This document shows, piece after piece, positions 17,886 through 28,800 of a DNA stretch of 64,000 nucleotides; within the stretch, counting starts at the first letter, position 1; each line of letters opens with the position of its first letter. The translations under genes and the position numbers were made by a program. This stretch comes from JBPCOI01 sp051000395 (lineage in GTDB: Bacteria > Actinomycetota > Actinomycetes > Mycobacteriales > Jatrophihabitantaceae). The notes under the pieces are model-generated. The model was not told where the DNA came from, did no database searches, and worked only from the letters and a program-made list of their open reading frames with translations. The DNA is taken from NCBI GenBank assembly GCA_051000395.1, contig JBPCOI010000027.1:56868-120867 (forward strand), written 5' to 3'.

Positions 17886-17928
17886 CCGGGTGGCCCCGGC
17901 CCGAGCTGCCGGCTGAGAGGATGACGCG

Positions 17929-19101
17929 GTGATCTACCTCTGGATTGCCCTGGCCGTCGTCGTCGTCGCGCTGCTGCTGATCACGGCGCTCGTCGCCCCG
18001 CTGACCCGGCGCTCGCGGCGCTTCCCGCCGCCCCTTCCCGGCGGCGACGCGCGGTTCGCGGGCGCTGACGACGCGCAGGCCTCGTCAGAGACGCCCGCCG
18101 GCGCGGTCACGACCTTAGAGCGTCCCGTCGAGGACACGGTGGTCGCGGCGCCCCCGGTCGAGACCCCCGAGCCCACGGCCGGGCGGTTGCTGCGGTTACG
18201 GGCCCGGTTGGCCCGTTCGCAGACGGCGCTGGGCCGCGGGCTGCTCTCGGTGCTGTCCCGCGAGGACCTCGACGAGGACGCCTGGGAGGAGGTCGAGGAG
18301 GCCCTGCTCACGGCGGATGTCGGCGTCGCGTCGACCACCGAGATCGTCGAGCGGCTGCGCACGCGCACCAAGGTCATTGGCACCCGCTCGCGGGGCGAGC
18401 TGCGCGCGCTGCTCGCCGACGAACTGGTCGCGGCGTTGCATCCGGAGATGGACCGCTCGCTGAACACGCTTTCGTCGGGGCAGCGGCCGGCAGTGGTGCT
18501 GGTGGTCGGCGTCAACGGCACCGGCAAGACGACCACCTGCGGCAAGCTGGCCCGCGTGCTCGTGGCCGACGGACGCAGCGTGCTGCTCGGGGCCGCCGAC
18601 ACGTTCCGCGCCGCGGCGGCCGACCAGTTGCAGACCTGGGGGTCGCGGGTCGGCGCGCAGACGGTACGTGGCCCCGAGGGCGGCGACCCGGTCTCGGTCG
18701 CGTTCGACACGGTCCGGCAGGGCACCGACGCGAAGGTCGACACCGTGCTCATCGACACGGCCGGCCGGCTGCACACCAAGGTCGGGCTGATGGACGAACT
18801 CGGCAAGGTCAAGCGGGTCATCGAGAGGCAGGGGCCGGTCGACGAGACGTTGTTGGTCCTGGACGCCACGACCGGGCAGAACGGGCTCACCCAGGCCCGC
18901 GTGTTCACCGAGGTCGTCGACGTCACCGGCATCGTGCTCACCAAGCTGGACGGCACGGCGCGTGGCGGCATCGTGATCAGCGTGCAGCGCGAGCTGGGGG
19001 TCCCGGTGAAGCTCGTCGGGCTGGGCGAGGGAGCTGACGACCTGGCGCCGTTCGACCCGGAACAGTTCGTCGACGCACTGCTCGGCGAGCCGGTGGGCTG
19101 A
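17929..19101 (+). CDS. ftsY: Signal recognition particle receptor FtsY
   Basis: SRP receptor GTPase that delivers ribosome-nascent chain complexes to the Sec translocon. It has an N-terminal membrane helix (IYLWIALAVVVVALLLITALV), an acidic/variable A region to about residue 90, and an NG domain. GTPase motifs are GVNGTGKTTTCGKLA (G1), DTFRAAAADQL, DTAGR (G3), TKLDGTARGG (G4) and GLGEGADDLAPF. The 390 residues fit actinobacterial FtsY. The GTG start sits just after a GAGAGG-like ribosome binding site. Confidence 0.97.
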   Translation: MIYLWIALAVVVVALLLITALVAPLTRRSRRFPPPLPGGDARFAGADDAQASSETPAGAVTTLERPVEDTVVAAPPVETPEPTAGRLLRLRARLARSQTALGRGLLSVLSREDLDEDAWEEVEEALLTADVGVASTTEIVERLRTRTKVIGTRSRGELRALLADELVAALHPEMDRSLNTLSSGQRPAVVLVVGVNGTGKTTTCGKLARVLVADGRSVLLGAADTFRAAAADQLQTWGSRVGAQTVRGPEGGDPVSVAFDTVRQGTDAKVDTVLIDTAGRLHTKVGLMDELGKVKRVIERQGPVDETLLVLDATTGQNGLTQARVFTEVVDVTGIVLTKLDGTARGGIVISVQRELGVPVKLVGLGEGADDLAPFDPEQFVDALLGEPVG

Positions 19102-19172
19102 GCTCAGGCGCGGTCGAGTACCGGACCGGACCAGAGGACCGAGCACGACGAGGTGCGAGGAGGACTCAGCAG

Positions 19173-20204
19173 GTGAAGGCTCTCTACAAGCCGGCGGCGG
19201 AGCCGGGCCTGCAGCTGGCAGAGCGTCCGGACCCGGTGGCCGGCGCGGACGAGGTGCTCATCCGGGTGCTGCGGACCGGAATCTGCGGCACCGACCTGCA
19301 CATCCAGTCGTGGGACGCGTGGGCCGCGAGCGCCGTCGACGCGCCGCTCGTGCCCGGCCACGAGTTCTGCGGCGAGGTCGTGGCGATGGGTTCCGGGGTG
19401 CGCGACGTGCGCATCGGTGACCAGGTGTCCGGCGAGGGTCACGTCGTGTGCGGGACGTGCCGCAACTGCCGCGCCGGACGTCGGCACCTGTGCATCCGCA
19501 CGTCCGGTGTGGGCGTGAACCGCGACGGCGCGTTCGCCGAGTACGTGGTGCTGCTCGAGTCCAACGTGTGTGTGCACCACCAGCCGGTCGACCCGGACCT
19601 CGGCGCGATCTTCGACCCGTTCGGCAACGCGGTGCACACCGCGCTGTCGTTCCCGCTCGTCGGCGAGGACGTGCTGATCACCGGCGCCGGCCCGATCGGG
19701 CTGATGGCCGCCGAGGTGGCGCGTCACGTCGGCGCACGGTTCGTGGTGATCACCGACGTCAGCCCGTACCGCCTGGAGCTGGCGCGTTCGATGGGCGCCG
19801 ATCTCGCGCTGGACGTCTCGCGCGCGTCGATTGCCGACGCGCAGTGCAGCCTGGGCATGCTCGAGGGCTTCGACGTCGCCCTGGAGATGAGCGGGCATCC
19901 GTCCGCGCTGCCGGAGGTGCTCGCGAACCTCAACCATGGTGGGCGCATCGCGATGCTCGGGCTGCCGAGCGCGCCGATCGAGCTCGACTGGGCCAAGGTC
20001 GTCACGCACATGATCACGATCAAGTGCATCTACGGCCGTGAGTTGTTCGAGACGTGGTACGCGATGAGTGCGATGCTCCGCTCTGGGCTGGACATCTCCC
20101 GGGTGATCACCCATCGTTTCGCCGCGGCGGACTGGGCCCGGGCCTTCGAGACGGCGCGCAGCGCCCAGTGCGGCAAGATCGTGCTGGATTGGACGCAGCT
20201 GTGA
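19173..20204 (+). CDS. tdh: L-threonine 3-dehydrogenase
   Basis: Zinc alcohol-dehydrogenase-family enzyme oxidising L-threonine to 2-amino-3-ketobutyrate with NAD. Catalytic zinc ligands are in GICGTDLHI and PGHEFCGEV; the structural zinc site is CGTCRNCRAGRRHLC. The TDH-specific FDPFGNAVHTALSF and the Rossmann ITGAGPIGLMAAEVARH are present. kbl follows after 31 bases, so the two convert threonine to glycine plus acetyl-CoA. A GAGGAGG ribosome binding site precedes the GTG start. The pair splits the usual ftsY-amt neighbourhood. Confidence 0.96.
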   Translation: MKALYKPAAEPGLQLAERPDPVAGADEVLIRVLRTGICGTDLHIQSWDAWAASAVDAPLVPGHEFCGEVVAMGSGVRDVRIGDQVSGEGHVVCGTCRNCRAGRRHLCIRTSGVGVNRDGAFAEYVVLLESNVCVHHQPVDPDLGAIFDPFGNAVHTALSFPLVGEDVLITGAGPIGLMAAEVARHVGARFVVITDVSPYRLELARSMGADLALDVSRASIADAQCSLGMLEGFDVALEMSGHPSALPEVLANLNHGGRIAMLGLPSAPIELDWAKVVTHMITIKCIYGRELFETWYAMSAMLRSGLDISRVITHRFAAADWARAFETARSAQCGKIVLDWTQL

Positions 20205-20235
20205 GCGCCCGCACGCGGATCGAAGGAGCTGGCTG

Positions 20236-21417
<1,182 letters not shown>

Positions 21418-21478
21418 GCCGCTGCCGCGTCGGCAGTCCGCGTGAACGCTGATCCGAGCGCGCCTGCCCAGCCCCGTA

Positions 21479-21585
21479 GATCAGGTTTTCGCGCCGCGTG
21501 ACCGGCTCGTCCCGTGGATCACGTTTTCGCGCCGGGTGACCGGCTCCGGGGTCCGACACCGGTCACCCGGCAGGCAAACGTGATC
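21479..21585. repeat. Dispersed-type repeat: two direct copies and one inverted copy
   Basis: A 30-base motif beginning GATCA and containing GTTTTCGCGCC and GTGACCGGCTC occurs at 21479-21508 and 21517-21546 with two differences. A third, inverted version occupies 21561-21585. The second and third copies form a hairpin with 25-base arms (22 of 25 matching) and a 19-base loop. It lies between kbl and the GlnR box of amt. It may terminate tdh-kbl transcription or be a REP-like element; no T-run follows. Confidence 0.75.
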
Positions 21586-21598
21586 GATCCCGCGATCG

Positions 21599-21637
21599 GT
21601 TACACCCGCGAAACACGACGCGTCCGTCCGCCGAAAC
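21599..21637 (+). promoter_or_regulatory. Predicted GlnR-binding box upstream of amt-glnB-glnD
   Basis: Reads GTTAC-N6-GAAAC, a seven-base gap, then GTCCG-N6-GAAAC. This fits the actinobacterial GlnR box (two gTnAC-N6-GAAAC a/b pairs about six bases apart); only the second gTnAC half is degenerate. It ends 63 bases upstream of the amt start, which is the usual place. It implies induction of ammonium uptake and PII signalling under nitrogen limitation. Confidence 0.7.
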
Positions 21638-21700
21638 ACGACACCGGCACGATTTCGGCCAAGCGCACGCCTCGCGTGCCCGGACCAGACAGGAGAGCCC

Positions 21701-23059
21701 GTGTCAGCTCTGCTCCTCGCCACGGCCTACCGACCCTTCGACGTCAAGAACCTCAGCGGTGGCGACACCGCGTGGGTGCTCACCGCAGCGGCCCTCGTGC
21801 TGCTGATGACGCCTGGCCTGGCGTTCTTCTACGGCGGCATGGTGCGCGCCAAGCACGTGCTGTCCATGCTGATGCAGAACTTCGCGGCCATCGCCATCGT
21901 CAGCGTGACCTGGGTGATCGTCGGCTTCTCGCTGGCCTTCGGCGGCACCGGACGGTTCCTCGGCGACCTGCACTACGTCGGATTGGCGCACGCGCGGGAC
22001 GTCGTCCCCGCCCTCGGCACGGCTCAGACCATCCCGACGATGGTCTTCGTCGCGTTCCAGCTCACCTTCGCGATCATCACCCCGGCGCTGATCACCGGCT
22101 CAACCGCGGACCGGTGGAAGTTCGGGGCGTTCGTCGCGTTCGTGACCGTGTGGTCCGTGGTCGTGTACGCACCCGTCGCGCACTGGGTGTTCGACGCCTA
22201 CGGCTGGGCGGCGAAGCTCGGCGCGGAGGACTTCGCGGGCGGGACGGTCGTGCACATCAACGCGGGCGCGGCGGGGCTGGCGATGGCGCTCGTCCTCGGC
22301 AGGCGCCGCGGCTGGCCGAGGGAGAAGATGCGCGGGCACAACATCCCGTTCGTCATGCTCGGCGCCGGCCTGCTGTGGTTCGGCTGGTTCGGCTTCAATG
22401 CCGGCTCGGCGCTCGGCGCGAACGATCTTGCCGGCTACGCCTGGATGAACACCAACACCGCCACAGCGACAGCGCTCATCGGCTGGATCGTGGTCGAGAA
22501 GCTGCGCTACGGCAAGGCGACGGCGCTCGGCGCAGCATCCGGCGCGGTCGCGGGTCTGGTCGCGATCACGCCGTGCGCCGGCTTCGTGAGCCCGGTCGGC
22601 TCGCTCGTGATCGGGTTGCTCGCCGGCATGGCGTGCGCGTTCGCGATCGGACTGAAAAACCGCCTCGGCTTCGACGACTCGCTCGACGTCGTGGGCGTGC
22701 ACTTCGTCGGTGGCTGGGTGGGCACGCTGGCCATCGGTTTCTTCAGCACGTCGGGAACCAACCCGCTGGCCCACGACGGGATCTTCTACGGTGGCGGTGG
22801 CAGGTACGGCGGCTGGAACCTGCTGCTGCATCAGGCGATGGTCGCCGGTGCGGTCACGGTGTTCTCCTTCGTCGCGACGCTCGTCATCGCGAAGGTCATC
22901 GGCCTGCTCATGCAGACCCGCGTCAGCGAGGAGGACGAGCTGACCGGTCTCGACCTGGCCGTGCACGGTGAGAGCGCGTACGAGTTCGGCCCGGGCGGGG
23001 GTGCCGGTCAGTTCGCCCCCACGCAGTCCCTCGCGGCGAAGGAGAGAGTGGGCGCATGA
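21701..23059 (+). CDS. amt: Ammonium transporter
   Basis: Amt/MEP/Rh channel of 452 residues with about eleven membrane segments. Family motifs: FFYGGMVRAKHVLSMLMQNF, the conserved HWVFD region, GTVVHINAGAAGLAMALVLG (pore His and signature), LWFGWFGFNAGSALG, and ITPCAGFVSP. The second pore His is in DVVGVHFVGGWVGTLAIG. The GTG start follows an AGGAGAG ribosome binding site. The stop overlaps the glnB start by four bases. Regulation by GlnR at the transcript level and by PII at the protein level is expected. Confidence 0.97.
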   Translation: MSALLLATAYRPFDVKNLSGGDTAWVLTAAALVLLMTPGLAFFYGGMVRAKHVLSMLMQNFAAIAIVSVTWVIVGFSLAFGGTGRFLGDLHYVGLAHARDVVPALGTAQTIPTMVFVAFQLTFAIITPALITGSTADRWKFGAFVAFVTVWSVVVYAPVAHWVFDAYGWAAKLGAEDFAGGTVVHINAGAAGLAMALVLGRRRGWPREKMRGHNIPFVMLGAGLLWFGWFGFNAGSALGANDLAGYAWMNTNTATATALIGWIVVEKLRYGKATALGAASGAVAGLVAITPCAGFVSPVGSLVIGLLAGMACAFAIGLKNRLGFDDSLDVVGVHFVGGWVGTLAIGFFSTSGTNPLAHDGIFYGGGGRYGGWNLLLHQAMVAGAVTVFSFVATLVIAKVIGLLMQTRVSEEDELTGLDLAVHGESAYEFGPGGGAGQFAPTQSLAAKERVGA

Positions 23060-23394
23060 AAGCGATCACCGCAGTGGTCAAGCCGTTCAAGCTGGACGAC
23101 GTCAAGGCGGCGCTGGAACTGCTGGGAGTGCAGGGCATGACGGTCAGCGAGGTGCAGGGCTTCGGCCGCCAGCGCGGGCACACCGAGGTCTACCGCGGCG
23201 CAGAGTACGTCGTGGACCTGGTGCCGAAGGTGCGTGTCGACATCCTGGTCGGCGACGACGCCGCAGACAAGGTCGTCGAGTCGATCGTCGAGGCAGCGCG
23301 CACCGGCAAGATCGGCGACGGCAAGGTGTGGGTGACGCCGGTGGAGACGCTCGTCCGCGTCCGGACAGGGGAGCGTGACGGCGACGCCGTCTGA
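23056..23394 (+). CDS. glnB: Nitrogen regulatory protein PII
   Basis: A 112-residue PII trimer subunit. It has MKAITAVVKPFKLDDVKAAL, the T-loop GFGRQRGHTEVYRGAEY with the modifiable Tyr51, and the C-terminal signature KIGDGKVWVTPVETLVRVRTGE. In actinobacteria this Tyr is usually adenylylated by GlnD rather than uridylylated. It binds ATP/ADP and 2-oxoglutarate and gates Amt. In actinobacterial usage it is also called glnK. It overlaps amt by four bases and glnD by twenty. Confidence 0.97.
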   Translation: MKAITAVVKPFKLDDVKAALELLGVQGMTVSEVQGFGRQRGHTEVYRGAEYVVDLVPKVRVDILVGDDAADKVVESIVEAARTGKIGDGKVWVTPVETLVRVRTGERDGDAV

Positions 23395-25672
23395 GTCGCT
23401 GCGAGCAGTCCGCGACGGTGTGCTGCGCCGTCCCGGACTGCTCGGCGCCCCGCTACGGGCGGCGCTCGCCGACGCCTACGACGCGTGGCTGGGCACGCTC
23501 GTCCCGCATCGCGGCGCGCTGGCGCTCGCAGCGGTCGGCGGGTTGGGGCGGCGCGACTGCGCGCCGTACTCCGATCTGGACCTGGTGCTGCTGCACACCG
23601 GCGCGGCGCGCGGCGTCGGGGAGGTGGCCGACGCGAGCTGGTACCCGATCTGGGACAGCGGCATCGGCCTGGACCATTCGGTGCGCACACCCGAGCAGGC
23701 ATTGGCCGTCGCGAAGGACGACCTCAAGGCGATGCTCGGCCTGCTCGACCTCCGACACATCGCCGGTGAGCGCGCGCTCACCGACGGGCTGCGCTCGCGC
23801 GTGCTCGATGTCTGGCGGGCGGTGGCGGCCAAGCGGCTGCCCGAGCTGCAGGAACTGTCCCGCGCCCGCTGGTCCGTCGCGGGGGACGCGGCGTTCTTGC
23901 TCGAACCGAATCTCAAGGACTCGCGGGGCGGGCTGCGCGACGCGCAGATCGTTCACGCCCTTGCCGCGGCGCAGCTCGTGGATCTTCCCGTCGCCGTGCG
24001 CGAGGCGTACCCCGCGTTGCTGGACGTACGCGGCGAGCTGCACCGGCGCGCGGCGCGCGCGGAGGATGTCCTGCGCCTGCAGGAGCTCGACGGCGTCGCC
24101 GCTGCCCTGCACGCGGACGACCGCGATGCCGTACTGCGCCGAGTAAACGAGGCGGCCCGGACCGTCTCGCATGCGGTGGACCTCGCGTGGCGGCGCATCG
24201 CCGCTCAGGTTGACGCCGGCCGCAGCCCGCGGCGCCGGCTGTTCGGGACGAGCACCGCGGCTCCGGTCCGCGTCGGCCTGGGCAAGGACGTCGTCGCGCA
24301 GGACGGCGAGGTCGTGCTCGCCCGCGACGCGCAGCCGGGCACGGATCCGCAACTGCTGCTGCGAGTGGCCCGTGCGGCCGCGGAGCACGACCTGAGCATC
24401 GCGCCGTTCACCCTCGCGCGGCTGGCCGCGCACTGCCCCCCGCTGCCGGTGCCGTGGCCCGAGGGGGCCCGTGCGGAGTTCGTCTCCCTGCTCGGCGCCG
24501 GCCCGCCGGCCGTCGCGGTGCTCGAGTCGCTCGACCTCGCCGGGCTGCTCGTCAGGCTGATCCCGGAATGGGCCGCGGTGCGGTGCAAGGCGCAGCACAA
24601 CCCGGTGCACCGCTTCACCGTCGACCGGCACCTGCTCGAGACCGCCGCTCACGCGGCCACGTCCGCGACGAACGTGGCACGACCGGACCTGCTCGTCGTC
24701 GGGGCACTGCTGCACGACATCGGCAAGGGCTACCCGGGTGATCACAGCATCGCCGGCGCCGAGCACGCCGCAAACATCGCGCGACGCATGGGTTTCGGGG
24801 AGGACGACGCCGCCACGGTGGCGGCGCTCGCTCGCCACCACCTCCTGCTGCCGGACACGGCGACCCGCCGCGACCTCGACGACCCGGTGACGGTGTCGAC
24901 GGTCGCCGACGCGCTCGGCGGTTCGGCGGAGTTGCTCGAGTTGCTGCACGCGCTGAGCGCCGCGGACGCTGCTGCGACCGGACCCGCGGCGTGGTCGGAC
25001 TGGAAGGCGGCGCTCGTGGCCGACCTGGTTCGGCGGGTGCGTGCCGTCCTGGAGGGCGACCGGCTGCCCCCGCTCGCCCCGCTGGACGCTGCCCGTCGCG
25101 CGCTTGCCGAGGCCGGGCGACTTGCCGTCGAGATCTGCGGCAGTGACGTCGTCGTGGCTGCGCCGGACTCGCTCGGCGTGCTGTACCGCACGGCGGGCGT
25201 GCTCGCGCTGCACTCGCTCGACGTGCGCTCGGCATCGATCCGCACGTACGCCGGTATGGCCGTGAACGCCTTCGTCGTCCAACCGCGTTTCGGGCGCCTG
25301 CCCGACGCTGCGCTCGTGCGCTCCGATCTCGCGCGGGCGCTCGACGGTAACCTCGGCCTGGCGGAGAAGTTGCGCGAGAAGGAACGGTCCTACGCGCGCG
25401 CCGGCGAGCCACCTGCGGGCACGGCGTCGGTGCACTGGTTCGACGACGCGGCGACCGACGCGACGGTGCTGGAGTTTCGGGCGAGCGACGCGATCGGGCT
25501 GCTGTACCGCCTCACGGCGGCCCTCGAGCGCTGCCAGCTCGACGTTCGCACCGCGCGGGTGTCCTCGGTGGCCGGCTCGGTGGTCGACGCGTTCTACCTG
25601 ACCGGGCGTGACGGTAGGCCGGTGCCGCCCGAGGCCCGCGCCGGCGTCGAAGCCGAACTCGCCCGCGTCTGA
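23375..25672 (+). CDS. glnD: [Protein-PII] nucleotidylyltransferase/removing enzyme
   Basis: Bifunctional PII-modifying enzyme. The N-terminal nucleotidyltransferase domain has VGGLGRRDCAPYSDLDLVLL (GG and D-x-D motif). A GlnD linker domain follows with FLLEPNLKDSRGGLRDAQ. The HD hydrolase domain has LLHDIGKGYPGDHS near residue 450. Two ACT domains at the C-terminus (about 600-670 and 690-765) sense glutamine. The 765 residues are a normal length. Its GTG start lies inside glnB, so translation is coupled. In related actinobacteria it transfers AMP rather than UMP to PII. Confidence 0.95.
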   Translation: MTATPSESLRAVRDGVLRRPGLLGAPLRAALADAYDAWLGTLVPHRGALALAAVGGLGRRDCAPYSDLDLVLLHTGAARGVGEVADASWYPIWDSGIGLDHSVRTPEQALAVAKDDLKAMLGLLDLRHIAGERALTDGLRSRVLDVWRAVAAKRLPELQELSRARWSVAGDAAFLLEPNLKDSRGGLRDAQIVHALAAAQLVDLPVAVREAYPALLDVRGELHRRAARAEDVLRLQELDGVAAALHADDRDAVLRRVNEAARTVSHAVDLAWRRIAAQVDAGRSPRRRLFGTSTAAPVRVGLGKDVVAQDGEVVLARDAQPGTDPQLLLRVARAAAEHDLSIAPFTLARLAAHCPPLPVPWPEGARAEFVSLLGAGPPAVAVLESLDLAGLLVRLIPEWAAVRCKAQHNPVHRFTVDRHLLETAAHAATSATNVARPDLLVVGALLHDIGKGYPGDHSIAGAEHAANIARRMGFGEDDAATVAALARHHLLLPDTATRRDLDDPVTVSTVADALGGSAELLELLHALSAADAAATGPAAWSDWKAALVADLVRRVRAVLEGDRLPPLAPLDAARRALAEAGRLAVEICGSDVVVAAPDSLGVLYRTAGVLALHSLDVRSASIRTYAGMAVNAFVVQPRFGRLPDAALVRSDLARALDGNLGLAEKLREKERSYARAGEPPAGTASVHWFDDAATDATVLEFRASDAIGLLYRLTAALERCQLDVRTARVSSVAGSVVDAFYLTGRDGRPVPPEARAGVEAELARV

Positions 25673-25833
25673 CGCGCCGTGTGAGACGCACCGCCGCGCC
25701 GTCGCCCGGGCTCGGTGTACTCGACGCGGGCCGGTAACCTGGTGGCTGCCTCACGGGCCGATGCCGTCCCGGTCCGGGTGCCGCAAGCGTGGCATCCGGC
25801 ATGCCCGAGTCGTCGTCCGCCGAGGAGAACCTG

Positions 25834-28800
25834 GTGCGCGTCCCGTTCTCTGCCGTGCCCGCAGCCCACGGCCTCTACGACCCGCGCTTCGAGGCCGATT
25901 CGTGCGGCGTCGCGTTCGTCGCCGACCTGCACGGCCGCGCCGCCCACCGGATCGTCGAGCAGGCGCTGGGCGCCCTGCACAACCTCGACCACCGCGGCGC
26001 AGCCGGAGCGGAACCCTCCTCCGGCGACGGCGCGGGCATCACCGTCCAGGTGCCCGACGCGTTCCTGCGCGCCGTTGCCGGGTTCGCCTTGCCGCCCGCG
26101 GGCCAGTACGCGGTCGGGATGGCGTTCCTGCCGCGGGATCAGGCGCAGTCCGAGCCCGTGGTCGCGATCCTCGAGCAGGCCGCGGCCGAGGAAGGGCTCG
26201 ACGTCATCGGCTGGCGTGAGGTCCCCACCCGCCCCGAGGACCTCGGACCCACCGCGCGCAGTGTCATGCCGAGCTTCCGGCAGGTCTTCCTGCGTGGGAC
26301 GCGCGGGGAGACCGGCCTGACCCTGGAACGACTCGCGTTCGCCGCCCGCCGGGTCGCCGAGCGGCGGGCGCGGGAGGCCGAGACGCAGCTGTACTTCCCG
26401 TCGCTGTCGGCGCGGACGCTCGTCTACAAGGGCATGTTCACCACCGACCAACTCGCCACGTTCTTCCCCGACCTCGTCGACGAGCGCTTTGCCAGCGCCC
26501 TCGGACTGGTCCACAGCCGGTTCTCGACGAACACGTTCCCGTCCTGGCCGCTGGCCCATCCGTACCGGTACATCGCCCACAACGGCGAGATCAACACCAT
26601 CCGCGGCAACCGCAACTGGATGAAGACCCGTGAGACGCTGCTTGCCAGCGAGCTGCTCGGCGGCGAGCTGGCGCGGCTATTCCCGATCTGCACGCCCGAG
26701 TTCAGCGACTCGGCCAGCTTCGACGAGGTGCTGGAACTGCTGCATCTCGCGGGACGAAGCCTGCCGCACGCGGTGTTGATGATGATCCCGGAGGCGTGGG
26801 AGAACAATCCCGCGATGGAGCCGTCCCGGCGGGCCTTCTACGAGTTCCACGCCTCGCTGATGGAGCCGTGGGACGGGCCGGCCTGCGTCAGCTTCACCGA
26901 CGGGACCGTGATCGGCGCGGTCCTGGACCGCAACGGACTTCGTCCGGGCCGCTGGTGGCAGACCTCCGACGACCTGGTGGTGCTCGGCAGTGAGGCCGGC
27001 GTGCTCGACGTCGCGCCGGCCGAGGTCGTCGCGAAAGGACGCCTGCAGCCAGGGCGGATGTTCCTCGTCGACACCGAACGCGGCGAGATCCGTTCCGATG
27101 CCGAGGTCAAGGCCGAGCTTGCCACGCAGCACCCGTACGGCGACTGGCTGCACGCCGGACTCGTCCAGCTCGACGACCTCCCGCCGCGCGAGCACGTCGT
27201 GTTCACGCACGAGTCGGTGACCCGGCGCCAGCAGATCTTCGGTTACACCGAGGAGGAGTTGCGCGTACTGCTGACACCGATGGCCACCACCGGCGTGGAG
27301 CCGCTCGGGTCGATGGGTACTGACACGCCGCTCGCCGCCATGTCGCAGCGGCCGCGACTGCTGTTCGATTATTTCAGCGAGCTGTTCGCGCAGGTCACGA
27401 ACCCGCCGCTGGACGCGATCCGCGAGGCAATGGTCACCTCCCTGGCTGGGGCGATCGGACCGGAGCAGAACCTGCTCGCGCCGAGCGCGGCGTCGTGCCG
27501 CCAGATCGTCGTCCCGCGCCCGGTGATCGACAACGACGAGCTTGCCAAGATCTGGCACGTCAACGCCGACGGCGACATGGCCGGCTTCCAGTGCCGCCTG
27601 ATCGACGGCCGCTTCCGCGTACACGGCGGCGGCGAGGCGCTCACGGCGGCGCTCGAGCGGGTCCGCCGCGAGTGCTCGCAGGCGGTTGCGGACGGGGCCC
27701 GAATCCTGATCCTCTCCGACCGCGACTGCGACCCCGACCACGCCCCGATCCCGGCGCTGCTGCTCACCTCCGCGGTGCACCAGCACCTGATCCGCACCGG
27801 ACAGCGCACCCAGGTCGGCCTCGTCGTCGAGACCGGCGAGGCACGCGAGGTGCACCACGTCGCGCTGTTGATCGGTTACGGCGCAGCAGCGGTGAACCCC
27901 TACCTCGCGTTCGAGTCGATCGACGACCTGGTCGCATCCGGCGCCATCTCCGGGCTGGACGCGGGCACGGCAATCCAGAACTACGTCACCGCGCTGAGCA
28001 AGGGCGTGCTCAAGGTGATGTCGAAGATGGGCATCTCCACGATCGCGTCCTACACCGGCGCGCAGGTGTTCGAGGCTTTCGGCCTCGCCCAGCCGCTGGT
28101 GGACGAGTATTTCGGCGGCACGCCCTCGCGCCTGGGCGGCATCGGACTGGACGTCATCGCCGAGGAGGCAACGGCCCGGCATGCCGCCGCGTACCCGCTT
28201 GTCGCGTCGGCAAAGGCGCACCGGCGCCTTGACGTAGGCGGCGAGTACCAGTGGCGCCGCGAGGGGGAACTGCACCTGTTCAATCCGGAGACGGTGTTCC
28301 TGCTGCAGCACGCCACCCGCCAGCGCCGCTACGAACTGTTCCGCGAGTACACCGACAAGGTCGAGGCGCTCAACCGGGCCGGTGGCACGCTGCGCGGCTT
28401 GTTCGAATTCAAGCCTGGCGGCGAGCCCGTCCCGATCGACGAGGTCGAGCCGGTGCGCGAGATCGTCACCCGCTTCGCCACCGGCGCGATGAGCTACGGC
28501 TCGATCTCCGCTGAGGCGCACGAGACCCTCGCGATCGCGATGAACCGCCTCGGCGGCAGATCCAACAGCGGCGAGGGGGGCGAGGACGCCGAGCGGTACC
28601 TGCCCGACGCCAACGGCGACCTGCGCCGCTCGGCCGTCAAGCAGGTGGCCTCGGGCCGCTTCGGGGTGACCAGCCACTACCTCGTCAACGCCGACGACAT
28701 CCAGATCAAGGTGGCCCAGGGCGCCAAGCCCGGCGAGGGCGGGCAGCTGCCCGGCTACAAGGTCTACCCGTGGATCGCCCGCACCCGGCACTGCACGCCC

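Noticed and set aside
21481..21723. Minus-strand 80-codon frame before amt
   Set aside because: It is made of the intergenic repeats and covers the GlnR box; it reads as translated repeat.
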